Source: Haplosporangium gracile (Eukaryota; Mortierellomycota; Mortierellomycetes; Mortierellales; Mortierellaceae). From it: a DNA stretch of 21,233 nt. The DNA is taken from positions 1-21,233 of the forward strand of contig JAAAUF010000732.1 in the NCBI GenBank assembly GCA_015499985.1, in the 5' to 3' direction. Within the stretch, counting starts at the first letter, position 1. Every line of letters begins with the position of its first letter. Both the position numbers and the translations under genes were made by a program. Below are positions 1-9,096 of this stretch, in pieces. The notes beneath the pieces are model-generated. The model saw nothing but the letters and a program-made list of their open reading frames with translations. It ran no database searches and was not told the DNA's origin.

Positions 1-2
1 CG

Positions 3-62
3 CAGGACCTAGTAGTCGACAAGGAACCAGCAATCGGGACTGACACTCCCTCAAATAATCTT
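3..62 (+). CDS. possible 3' part of an exon of a gene lying left of the window
   Basis: The first 62 bases are open in frame 3 (20 codons) and end directly at a good fungal donor, GTAAGTC, at position 63. If the donor is not used, the frame closes at TAG 90-92. The short peptide has an ordinary hydrophilic composition (it starts QDLVVDKEPA). No family can be named from 20 residues and I found no convincing downstream exon. It could equally be untranslated sequence. If real, this gene converges on the MetRS gene. Confidence 0.2.
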
Positions 63-519
63 GTAAGTCTTTTTTTTGGCGCTTACATGTAGCTTACTAT
101 GTTTGCGACAAAAAATTTATTGTCTAACCCAACCAAAACTGTTGCCTTTTTGAATGTGTGCTCGTAAGAACACCCTCTCTCGATGTCGTCTATGCCCTAA
201 ACGCCAGGGACGTACCCTCTACGGCTTTGGCGGATAAATGTTCTCTCTTTTTGTCCGTTTGTGGGGTTTCAAGGGAACAACCCAACACACATCAACCCGA
301 CTACGTGTCGATGCACGCCATGCCTTTTTTTCTTCTCTTTTTTTTTTTTTCTCACTTGCTCTATCTACTGAGTTTGCTTACTTTCCTTACTCCCGCACAT
401 TATGTGTGCCAATGAGAATTAAAAAATCAACAGCAAACAGAACAAAACACAACTGTTGGGGAAAAAGAATGATATATGACAATGACGACTGAAAAAAATA
501 TTACAAAAAACGATGGTTA
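63..519. other. non-coding spacer left of the MetRS gene
   Basis: No exon with protein-like composition and usable splice sites was seen. The stretch holds T-rich runs around 324-356 and A-rich runs around 419-512. Read on the minus strand it is the 3' flank of the MetRS gene, and an AATAAA motif lies on that strand at 121-116. The open frames here are short and low in complexity. Confidence 0.6.
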
Positions 520-2882
520 CTACTTCTTCGATTTGACTTGGGGGAACATGGGTGTACCAGGTAGGATCCTCCTTGTCTCTGCGTCCTTGGCCCATCCTTG
601 TCCAAGCCTTGCGTATTCCCACGATCGCTCGTCCTTGCGGATGTCCAGTTGGTCAAGAATCTCGGCAGTCTTGGTGGGCATAATGGGTTGGAGGAGCAGA
701 GTAGCCAATCGTGTAGATTCAATGGCATACCATAGCACTGTCTGCAGACGGTCGTGGCTGGAAGGGTCTTTGACCAGCTTCCAAGGCTCACAATGAGTGA
801 AGTTTATGTTGGCCTATGATGTGTTCCAGGTGAAGAAAAACGCATGGTAAATATATAAGCTTTCAAGAGTCCGTATCGGCTGCGCGTCAAAAAGCTCAAA
901 GGAGTTCATCATGACCTACCTCGGCAATCATGTCAAAGATAGCTTGTGTGGCATGGGTAGTCCTGTAGTTGGCCATGGCTTCGTCAACAAGATCGGGCAA
1001 AGCTTCCAACTTTTCGTGCAAGGCCTTATCGTTAGGGTGAACATTGTCTGCTGATGGTTGCTTGGGCACCTTGGCGGATGGGTTCAAAGCCACCGAGGTC
1101 GATCTGTTCAAAAGGTTGCCAAGCTGTCCTGCAAGCAACTTCTTGTATCTTCCTGCAACCAACTCCGGCGAGTAATCTAATTCGAAAAAGGTGAAGGTCA
1201 TTATACAATTAGAAAAAAAAACAAGCTTTTCTTTACACAAAACATCAGTACCACAAATAAAATCCAGAAATCAGTCTTTTACCTGCATCGTCGACCAATC
1301 CTCCGTCGTTCATCAGGTAGAAACGGATTGTGTCGGTGCCGAACTCCTGCATGGCTGTGAAGGGGTCAACAACATTTCCGATACTTTTGGACATCTTCAT
1401 CTTGCCCTGGGTCCAGTGAGCGTGCGCAACAATCTTCTTGGGGACAGCGAGATCAGCAGCCATCAAGAAGGCTGGCCAGTAGACAGCATGGAATCGGAGG
1501 ATATCCTTGCCGACAATCTGGGCAGCAGCTGGCCATCCGCAAACAGCCTTCTGAGAGTCCGACATATCCTTCCATGGGTATCCTGTCACGGTAAGATAGT
1601 TGGTGAGGGCATCCATCCAAACATACATGACGTGGCTATCGTCTCCTGGGATGGGGATCCCCCATGTGAGTCGTGATCTTGGTCGTGAGACTGACAAATC
1701 CGACAAACCGCTTTTCAACCAACCCTGAACCTCGAGATGTCTGCTCTTGGGCAAAATAGCTAATATGTCCAGTGAAGAAAAAAGTAACTGTCAACCTTCT
1801 GACTCTTGCGCTTCTGTTTCTCAGTTAAGATCGACAACGCGGTAATCGTTACCTTCGGGGTTGTTGTCAAGCCACGCAATCAGCTTATCGGTGAACGCAC
1901 TCAGCTTGAACTTGTAGTTCTCTTCCGTGGTCCATTCAACTTCCTTTCCTGTTTCCGTGGCAATCTATCAAACGCGAAAGTTCTTCGGTTAATAAACATC
2001 CAGGTAGCTTCGATACGTTTACGACTAGCTGACCAGTAGGACTTACATGATACTTCTCGCCAGTCTTCTCGTTGATCTTTTCTTCGACATGGGTTGATGG
2101 GTAGAATGCCTCGTCTGATACAGAGTACCATCCTTCGTGCTGTCCCTTGTAAATATAGCCTCGCGCCAAAAGGCTGTCCCAGATATTCTTGACCGCCACT
2201 GCATGCCGGGGCTCTGTTGTCCTGATGTATGTGGTGTAGCTGATGTTGGCAGCATCAAAGAGATCCTGGAAGTGCTTTGAAACTCTGTCGCACAACTCGA
2301 TCTCCTTCATTCCTGCTTGAGCGGCGGCCTGTTGGATCTATTCTTGGGCGCAAGCATTCAAAACTATGTGTGTCAGTTTGTAAACAGATCAGCCTGGTGA
2401 ATTAAGCATTTCAAAGTACGCGACTTACCTTCAGTCCATGCTCGTCTGTTCCTGTGCTCAATATCGCCTTTCTGCCCTTCATCTCGTGGAATCTCTTGAA
2501 TGTATCCGCGAGGACTGCCGAGTGCAAATGTCCAATGTGCGGTACTATTGTGAGCGTGGGAGAAAAAAAAAGCACTCAGTATGCTAACATGTATTTGCGC
2601 GCGGATCAAATTCCACGACCATCACACTGCAAATTCAGACACCAAGGAAATGCGCGCCGTACTGGCATTGACATAAAAGATTGGCGTTGTGATATAGTAT
2701 GGCTTGTTGGTCTGATCCAGCTCGGCTGAAGCCTGTGTGCTGTACAACAAAGCCGATGGCCTGATATGAGTACGCGACCAGCCCTGCTGAAGAGTTGTGA
2801 AGGCTGGATAGTTTGACCGTAAGAGTCTGCCTGTTTGTGCGCACAAGGGCAGACGTCTCAAAAGGAATGTCGACGTGGCCAT
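520..2882 (-). CDS. MSM1: mitochondrial methionyl-tRNA synthetase, 7 exons, 588 aa
   Basis: It charges mitochondrial initiator and elongator tRNA-Met with methionine (class I aminoacyl-tRNA synthetase). Exons in transcript order are 2882-2663, 2544-2429, 2337-2047, 1964-1853, 1759-1283, 1176-920 and 813-520. All introns (82-118 nt) are GT-AG and every phase joins. Residues 1-50 are rich in Arg, Ser and Leu with hardly any acidic residues, as in a mitochondrial presequence. The catalytic core begins with PIFYVNAIPHIGH (HIGH signature near 76-79, split by intron 1), followed by STGTDEHG, WGIPIPGDD and the KMSKS loop at about 368-372 (GKMKMSKSIGN). The connective region has no CxxC zinc pairs, matching the mitochondrial/zinc-free MetRS type. 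The last 200 residues form the helical anticodon-binding domain. Yeast Msm1 is of similar length (about 575 aa). The start is the first ATG of the frame, and the gene is divergent from RIP1. Confidence 0.93.
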
Positions 2883-3011
2883 GGTTGGAATGTAAGGTAA
2901 TCTCTTTCCCTAGAAACCTCTGTGCCTGAAACTTTATCAAGTGAGGAAAAATCGGATCGATAAGGGACCAATTGAGGCTGCAGATGCGAGTTATAAATTT
3001 CTGTGACGATT

Positions 3012-3032
3012 ACACTTCGGAAACCGAAGTGT
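3012..3032. repeat. perfect inverted repeat, 9-bp arms, 3-bp spacer
   Basis: Arm ACACTTCGG (3012-3020), spacer AAA, arm CCGAAGTGT (3024-3032). The centre reads CGG-N3-CCG, the half-site arrangement used by dimeric Zn(II)2Cys6 regulators, although a 3-bp gap is short. It lies just downstream of the TATA-like element, so it could be a protein-binding site or a hairpin at the start of the RIP1 transcript. Confidence 0.9.
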
Positions 3033-3041
3033 CCCTCCTCC

Positions 3042-3064
3042 CTCAGGCACAGTGAGTGCCTGAG
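3042..3064. repeat. second perfect inverted repeat, 9-bp arms, 5-bp spacer
   Basis: Arm CTCAGGCAC (3042-3050), spacer AGTGA, arm GTGCCTGAG (3056-3064). It begins 9 bp after the first inverted repeat and is unrelated to it in sequence. Its position about 75 bp before the RIP1 ATG would place it in the 5' leader if transcription starts near the TATA-like box. Confidence 0.9.
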
Positions 3065-3139
3065 CCCTCAACACAAGACGATCCGCTTTTTCACACTTGT
3101 CTCCTCCCTCCCCACTCCACCCTCTCCGCACATCACACA

Positions 3140-4534
3140 ATGGCCTCCCTTGCTGCTAGAATGGCCTCGGCCTCCTTGAACCGCTCGGTCCGTGTCGCTG
3201 CTGCTCGCAACGTCCTCGGTATGTCGCCTCTCTCTTTCCGAATCTCACCTTCAACTCACTACCGCCGGAGTTTTCATCATCTCAAAAAACAACAATCACT
3301 TCGGACATTCACTCTGCAGCTTGTGTTGCCCATTTTTGGATTGCAAACATCCACCGATACATCACGAAAACGACAGTCTAAGGCACAGCGAGGAAGCAGA
3401 GATCTTTGAAAGAATTTGATGCACTCTCTTGGGCACCTTTTCATTCGTTCGTGATCTTCAAGTCGCCTGCTCGGGACATTACTCCGAACGACTCTAAATT
3501 TTTTCACCGATGCCCCTTTTTTAGGAAGGACACACGGATAGGCTGCATAGGGATCTTGGTCCGGATACGTCAACTTAATGTGGATCGAGGTTATATCTAC
3601 GTTCAGGACATCAGGATCTGGATATTATGTTAAAAGGAAAAAGGCTATGCGCCGTCAGGAGAGCATCGGGACGATATTGAATCGAGATCGACGCGTCAAG
3701 TCAAGGATTAGGACGAGTGCTTTTCAACCACGGGACATCAGGAACCTCTCCTTTATAATAACAATGAGAGAGAATTATCAACTAACGCGGACACTACATG
3801 TTTTTATCAAAAAATGTTAGCACCCACTGGACTTGCTGCTCAGGTCCGTCTCAACCACAGTTCTGCTCGCGAAACCACTAACATCCCCGACTTCAGCAAG
3901 TACAAGAGCGGATCCGGCGATGCCACCAACCGTGCTTTCTCCTACTTCATGGTCGGAACCACCGGTGCTGTCACCTTCCTTGGAGCCAAGACCACCGTTG
4001 CTGACTTCTTGGCTAACATGTCTGCCTCTGCTGATGTTTTGGCTTTGGCCAAGGTCGAGGTTGACCTCAGCACCATCCCCGAAGGTCGTAACGTCACCAT
4101 CAAGTGGCGCGGAAAGCCCGTCTTCATCCGTCACCGTACCGCCGATGAGATCGATGAGGCCAACGCCGTGAACATTGCTGAGCTCCGTGATCCCCAGAAC
4201 GATGCCGAGCGTGCCCAAAAGCCCGAATGGTTGATTATGTTGGGTATGACTTTTTGCTGATCGTTCGTATCTTGTTACTTGTTGTTTTGAATTGTTTTCA
4301 TGATTGTTGACTTATCTATGTCTTATTTTTCTATGCACTTCAATATATTCAGGTGTCTGCACTCACTTGGGATGTGTCCCAATCGGAGAGGCCGGTGACT
4401 ATGGTGGATGGTACTGCCCTTGCCACGGTTCCCACTACGATATCTCTGGACGTATCCGTAAGGGACCCGCACCATTGAACCTCGAGATCCCTGCCTACTC
4501 GTTCGAGGAGGGCAACAAGGTCGTTATCGGTTAA
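3140..4534 (+). CDS. RIP1: Rieske iron-sulfur subunit of cytochrome bc1 (complex III), 3 exons, 227 aa
   Basis: It carries electrons from ubiquinol to cytochrome c1 in the mitochondrial inner membrane. Exons are 3140-3218, 3821-4243 and 4353-4534, joined in phase 1 both times. The N-terminus ([20 protein letters not shown]) is a typical basic presequence. After it come the [10 protein letters not shown] matrix segment and one membrane helix around [17 protein letters not shown]. The soluble domain holds the cluster-binding loops CTHLGC (C170, H172, with C175) and CPCHGSHYD (C189, H192, with C191). C170, H172, C189 and H192 should bind the 2Fe-2S cluster, while C175 and C191 form the disulfide. 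Length and spacing match yeast Rip1 (215 aa). The final PAPLNLEIP stretch is the usual end of the fold. Intron 1 is 602 nt, long for this window. Confidence 0.97.
3219..3820 (+). other. RIP1 intron 1 (602 nt)
   Basis: Donor GTATGT, branch-point-like CTAAC at 3782-3786, acceptor TTAG at 3817-3820. It interrupts the presequence between residues 26 and 27. The exons on both sides join in frame and give a continuous mitochondrial leader. Inside I see no convincing exon or RNA gene, only an 11-bp direct repeat (GGACATCAGGA at 3606-3616 and 3733-3743). Confidence 0.8.
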
Positions 4535-4801
4535 ATTGTCTAACTAGTACTGTCTGTTTTATTTATCGTCTCTCACTTGCATCCAATACGACACTACGCT
4601 ACCATACATGACACCGCGCGCTGAATGGAACAGCGAATCAACAGTTAGTTTCCGTTGTTTCTTTCCAACGCAAAGACCATATACACCCACACCTTCGTTT
4701 CCTTCTCATCCTACTCCTTTTAGAACAATTCACGTTAGAACGAGAAAAGCCATGCGGCATTGTAATAAAATTCACTAAAAGTAAATATCATTAGTACGAG
4801 C
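4535..4801 (+). other. RIP1 3' flank and CDK8 5' leader, with possible uORF
   Basis: The spacer of 267 bp separates the tandem RIP1 and CDK8 genes. An ATG at 4608 opens a 56-codon frame that ends at TAA 4776-4778, 23 bp before the CDK8 ATG and in another frame. Its product (begins MTPRAEWNSE, Pro/Thr/Arg-rich) matches nothing I recognise. It may act as an upstream ORF if the CDK8 transcript starts early enough. Confidence 0.4.
4764..4769 (+). terminator. candidate polyadenylation signal of RIP1
   Basis: AATAAA 230 bp after the RIP1 stop codon and 33 bp before the CDK8 ATG. It overlaps the possible uORF. If used, the RIP1 3' UTR would fill almost the whole spacer. Motif match only. Confidence 0.35.
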
Positions 4802-7006
4802 ATGCGCAGTCACGAACTTAATGGAGAACTCAACTTAATGTCTACGGGCAATTATCGCATCTCTCAACTTTCACGTCAGGAACACACCATCAGCATCAGC
4901 GAGTCAGCATCATCACCCTTCGCCAACAAATCCCTTACGCCTGTGCAGAAATTCCAAACAACCGCATTGTTTCCACCAATGAACCAACAACCAACTTCAC
5001 AACATTTTGAAGGGATGGAGGAGCAAGAAGAAGAAGAAGTACAGGAGCACTTTGACCTCCCGCCTATGAATATGACAGAGTACAAACAGAAGCGCGACTC
5101 TTGTCGGCAAAAGATTGCTTCCAAATACGATATCCTGGGTTTCATTAGTTCTGGAACTTATGGTCGAGTTTACAAGGCGAAGTCCAAATTCAAGTACGAC
5201 TTCAGAATAATGCGTGTTATGCTGGTGGAAGGATTTCATTGTCCTTGACCCATATGCTTACAATTGCTGTATTTTTTCCCGCTGCTTGTGGTATTTAGGG
5301 ATGATAATAAGGAGTATGCGATCAAAAAGTTTAAGCCGGACAAGGAGGGCGAGGCGGCGACATATATTGGAATCTCACAGTCTGCCTGTCGAGAGATCGC
5401 GGTAAGTTGCGTCATCTCTACCTTGAATTACTTTGAAGGATTTGCAGGAGGAAGCCTTCTGACAATACACTTCTCTATATTGTAGCTTTGTCGGGAACTT
5501 CATCACGAGAACATTGTTGGGCTAGAGGAGGTTCTACTTGAAGACAAGTCTATTCACATGGTCTTTGAATACGCCGAACATGACCTTCTCGTAAGTGTCG
5601 GGCCTCTTTTTCATTGCTAGTTTCTCTATATTATTCAACCCTTACTAAGCCTTATTTTTGCTTTTCATGCGTCCATGTAGCAAATCATTGGATTCCACAG
5701 TCATCCGGAGAGAAAGTTCATGTCGGAGTACACGATAAAGTCGTTCTTGTGGCAGCTTTTGAACGGAGTCGCGTATCTCCATGCCAACTGGGTGATGCAT
5801 CGTGACTTGAAGCCTGCAAACATTCTTGTCACGGCCAATGGAGTTGTCAAAGTTGGTAAGTCAAGGGACACGTTTGTGATGTCAAAAAATATCGTGTTTG
5901 TTCGAGGCGACTGATACGGCTTGACTCTTACTTTTATGAATAGGTGATCTGGGATTGGCGCGATTGTTTTACAAGCCTTTGCAGCCACTGTTTAATGGAG
6001 ACAAGGTGGTGGTGACCATTTGGTACAGAGCACCGGAGTTGTTGCTGGGATCAAGGCATTATACCAAGGCGATCGATATTTGGGCGATTGGATGTATCTT
6101 TGCGGAGCTAATTACCCTTCGGCCGATCTTCAAGGGGGAAGAAGCCAAGGTTGAGAACAAGAAGACTGTACCGTTTCAAAAGAACCAGCTGCAGAAGATC
6201 TTTGACATTCTCGGCAACCCCACAAGTAAGGCACCTTGTTCATTGACTTCAATTGGTGGTGCTAAGACGTGATATGGTAACAAGATAGCTCTAACATGAA
6301 TGTTCTTATTGGCTTGGTGTATTTAGAGGAGCGATGGCCAACAATTGACCAACAGCCGGAATACCCAAACTTGGCGTCTTTCCGACAGTAAGGCTGCACA
6401 ATGGACGGAGTGAGGAGAAGATTAATTTTTGGAGTAGCTGGGACAATTGTGTGGCAATATGGTCTAACTCGCCCTTTTGTGTTGTGAAATAGAACACCCA
6501 ATGTTCTCCGATCACTCTATCAACAATGGCCGATCAAAAGCGAGCAAGGATGCAATCTGTTGGCGGCCATGCTTGAGTACGACCCTCTAAAGCGGATCAC
6601 AGCCGAAGAAGCCTTGAACCATCCATACTTTCAAGAAGATCCCAAGCCAGGACTTGAGTACGTAGATAACAGGGAATTTTTTTTGCCTTGTTGTTTTATT
6701 GATTCTTTCCTTTTATGATCAATTGAATCGTGATTTTGTTATTTCTTCCTTGGTATGCGAGATTTGCATGATAGCTTACCTGCATTATCGTTGTTGTTGC
6801 TTTTTTTTTTTTTTTTTTTTGGTTTGCTTTCATTTTTTTCCGCTTATTCAAATAGCTCATTTGCCGGTCAGCCTGTCGAGTTCCCGTTGAGACGAATTAC
6901 GAATGAAGACAAGGATATGAGGGCAACGGCCAATGTTCAAAAGACACACCCTGTACCGGCTATCAAGGACGATCGGCTGACCAAGCGACCCCGCGTCGAT
7001 GCTTGA
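4802..7006 (+). CDS. SSN3: CDK8/Srb10-type cyclin-dependent kinase of Mediator, 8 exons, 477 aa
   Basis: Nuclear Ser/Thr kinase that pairs with cyclin C in the Mediator kinase module and phosphorylates transcription factors and the polymerase II tail. Exons are 4802-5193, 5299-5401, 5486-5590, 5681-5855, 5944-6225, 6327-6387, 6493-6657 and 6856-7006, with all phases consistent. An N-terminal extension of about 95 residues is Ser/Gln-rich with an acidic patch (EEQEEEE). The kinase core follows: glycine loop [12 protein letters not shown], lysine in EYAIKKF, the CDK8-type SACREIA helix, HRDLKPAN (about 240-247), DLGLAR, and [20 protein letters not shown], close to the CDK8 family signature. The loop has no obvious activating Thr at the CDK2 T160 position, as in other CDK8 proteins. 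The tail ends in basic KRPRVDA, resembling animal CDK8 ends. An in-frame TAA at 4766-4768 supports the ATG at 4802. Confidence 0.94.
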
Positions 7007-7058
7007 AGCCTCTGCACGAGCAATTGTTTCGTTGCTTTTTTTTTGTGGCGAAAGTGAT

Positions 7059-7064
7059 AATAAA
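7059..7064 (+). terminator. candidate polyadenylation signal of CDK8
   Basis: AATAAA 53 bp after the CDK8 stop codon, preceded by a T-rich run. Position and motif both fit a 3' end signal. Not proven without transcript data. Confidence 0.5.
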
Positions 7065-7736
7065 AGGCACGAAAAAATTGAAGGACGAATATTGCAAAAG
7101 TCCGAAGAAAAACATAACAATAAGGGGGAAGTATGTGTGTATATCGAGAAATGTGAAAATGAGAAACGAGAGGGGGGTACGAAAAGGGCCGATGCTCCCC
7201 CTTCCCTTCGCTTTACCCCTCTTTTTCCTTGCTTCTTAAAACTTCCAAAAATCGCCTAGGCTGGGAATCGATGTTAATTATTGGTTGCATGAACAACGGT
7301 TGCAGCAAAAAAAAAAGCATACGAACACAAGAAAGAAGAACGTGTCGTGGTTTCAAAACCACATACTTTCAGGAAAAAAAAGGTCAATTCATAATGCAGC
7401 GGAGGAATCGAGCCACGGAACAAAAAAAAAAGAATCTAGTGGAAGGATCCATGGAAGAGGGACGTCGCATGAAATGTGAAATCTGGCAAAGGTCTGTAAA
7501 TGGCATACCATGTACAGCTCAACGGCCAATAGTTGTTTTGAAAGCTTTATTTGCATAGTGGAAGGGGAATGATGAAAACAGTAATTTTGAGAGACTGTGG
7601 ACGGGGGGACGGAGAGAATGGAGGGGTCCATGCTGGCTTTTCGACTGGGGCTCGAGAGGGAGTAGCAGGAGAATAGCGCAGCCATGCGGAAGTCAATTGA
7701 TCCACACAATTTTCTCTTCTTTTTTTTTTTCAAGGG

Positions 7737-7751
7737 CCAATTCGCCATTGG
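7737..7751. promoter_or_regulatory. pair of opposed CCAAT boxes
   Basis: CCAAT at 7737-7741 and its complement ATTGG at 7747-7751 are separated by 5 bp, just after a long pyrimidine tract. Two CCAAT boxes so close together in opposite orientation look like a regulatory site for the NF-Y/HAP complex, but no gene starts nearby. The nearest plus-strand start is 1.3 kb away. Confidence 0.3.
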
Positions 7752-8655
7752 TGCGGGCGGGGATAGTAAAAAATCTTGAATGGGTGCGTAGGTTCGTCTG
7801 TGATACTTTTTTGGATCTCAATTTTGAAAGAGTTACACGACGACGAGTTAGGGTTGCTGTGATCAGTTTTTTTCTTGTTATTGTTTATGTTAGTGTTCCT
7901 CGACTTAAGGGAAGGCGCAGCCCGCCCATATTACTTATTCTTTTGTTGAGCAATGAAGACAAGAACCAACAAAGGTATAAAAAAGGCAGCGATGCTGATG
8001 AAGAGTGAGAAGGCACAAGGAAAAAAAAGGAAGAGAATATGTAGACAAGAAGAAAAAAAGAGCTGAATAAAAAATAAAAAAAAGAGAATGGGCAATGGCG
8101 ATTAGGCTTGATTGGTGCGATGAATTATTGTTGTTGACTCCTTCGCCTCCTCCCCCTTTTTGTCCACGGAGAATCCTCCGACATTTGGAGCGAAATGCTC
8201 ATATATAAACAGGGCGAACAGTTGCTGGTCTGGCTGCTTGCTCCAGGGGGGGCATGATGAAAGGATGATTCGTCTATCCGGCAATGAATGAGTCAATAAT
8301 TCCAGCATTGCAGCCTCTCCTTGAACAACCCGTCAACCGTTTCTGCTTTTATTGTTTTGTTGTTAGTGTTGTTGTGGTGTCTGTTCGCTTCCAATTTGGG
8401 TCACGCTGAATCGTATTATCCTCATGCAGGAAGAAAGAATGAGCCACTGAGCACCATTTCGACCAATTTTTAGCTACATGTTAGAACACTTTTATGATAC
8501 ACATGGGATCGTTGTGCTCTTCCTCCTTTTATTTGTTCTTCCTACTTCTTACTTTCTCCTTCTACCTCTTTTACTTGCTTGTTCTACTTGAACAAACTAG
8601 GCAGGTCAGTCCAGGCATTTTGACTGAGTGAATGAGGAGGTTCCATACATGCGTT

Positions 8656-8663
8656 TCACGTGA
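8656..8663. promoter_or_regulatory. palindromic E-box TCACGTGA upstream of the histidine kinase
   Basis: CACGTG cores are bound by bHLH regulators of the Cbf1/Pho4/SREBP kind in fungi. This one lies about 440 bp before the chosen ATG, just ahead of the CT-rich leader where transcription probably begins. It also ends a five-codon frame ATG...TGA starting at 8649. Confidence 0.4.
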
Positions 8664-8715
8664 CCACTGCACAGTCGGCCGCTGAGGAAGAAAGCACTGA
8701 GTGCAAAATTCGTAT

Positions 8716-8960
8716 TTTTCTTCTCTTTCCCCTTTGTCCCTCTGTTTGTTCAAACAAGAGTCTCTTCTTCCTTTTCTCTTGCCTTACCCCTCTTCCTCTT
8801 GCTGTCCTTCCATCCCTCGCGCTCTTCACTTCACACCCTCCTTCTCCTTCACCTTCACCTTTTTCTTCTCCTTCACCTTCACCTCCTCCTTCTCCTCTCT
8901 CTCCTACCCTCGACCATCAACTCCACCTTCCCTTCGCCCTTTCTCACCTACTCTCACCTA
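8716..8960 (+). promoter_or_regulatory. long CT-rich tract in the histidine kinase promoter/leader
   Basis: About 240 bp are almost only C and T on the plus strand. Such pyrimidine blocks often sit at fungal transcription start regions. No ATG occurs between 8700 and the start codon at 9097, which is unusual for about 400 bp of random sequence and fits a leader scanned by ribosomes. It includes an exact 20-bp direct repeat at 8841-8860 and 8865-8884. Confidence 0.5.
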
Positions 8961-8984
8961 CTCATCACACCTATACCTACACCC

Positions 8985-9032
8985 ATACATACATACATAC
9001 ATACACATATACACATATACACATATACACAA
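8985..9032 (+). repeat. microsatellite (CATA)5 followed by (CACATATA)3
   Basis: Five CATA units (8985-9004) run into three CACATATA units (9005-9028) and a CACA end. It lies in the presumed 5' leader of the histidine kinase, 65 bp before its ATG. Confidence 0.9.
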
Positions 9033-9096
9033 CACATCCACACAGCCAACCTCATTCACCCACCTTTCACCATCCCCGCCTTCCATATATCCGGAC

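Larger units (their letters stand above)
2883..3139. promoter_or_regulatory. shared divergent promoter of MetRS and RIP1
   Basis: Only 257 bp separate the two start codons, so the regulatory sequences must be shared or interleaved. On the plus strand there is a CCAAT box at 2968-2972 and a TATA-like TATAAATT at 2992-2999, about 140 bp before the RIP1 ATG. They are followed by two perfect inverted repeats and a CT-rich leader up to the ATG. CCAAT boxes bind the HAP complex, a known activator of respiratory genes in yeast. Its use here is inference. Confidence 0.65.
7007..9096. other. gene-poor 2.1-kb spacer and leader upstream of the histidine kinase
   Basis: No exon could be supported. The stretch carries A-rich and T-rich runs, a short inverted repeat GTGGTTT/AAACCAC at 7347-7362, opposed CCAAT boxes at 7737-7751, a TATATAAA at 8202-8209, an E-box at 8656-8663 and a CT-rich leader. 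Two minus-strand frames with true ATGs (7389-7748, 119 codons; 8102-8308, 68 codons) lack splice or family support. The 68-codon frame is the more protein-like of the two. Confidence 0.6.

Noticed and set aside
1191..1676. 161-codon plus-strand frame opposite the MetRS gene
   Set aside because: It is antisense to exons carrying the KMSKS motif. A shadow.
3056..3409. 117-codon plus-strand frame covering RIP1 exon 1
   Set aside because: It starts at a GTG within the leader's inverted repeat and reads through RIP1 intron 1. Splicing at 3219/3820 gives the conserved Rieske protein.
7389..7748. 119-codon minus-strand frame in the gene-poor spacer
   Set aside because: It has a true ATG, but the lysine run comes from a T-tract, the rest is irregular, and there is no recognised domain or supporting splice pattern.
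7845..7856. Telomere-like GTTAGGGTTG
   Set aside because: Only a single unit inside a unique region; no tandem array.
8701..9096. Open frame upstream of and continuous with histidine kinase exon 1
   Set aside because: It has no ATG (it begins at a GTG), it translates the CT-rich tract and CATA repeats, and the first in-frame ATG is 9097. Treated as 5' leader.
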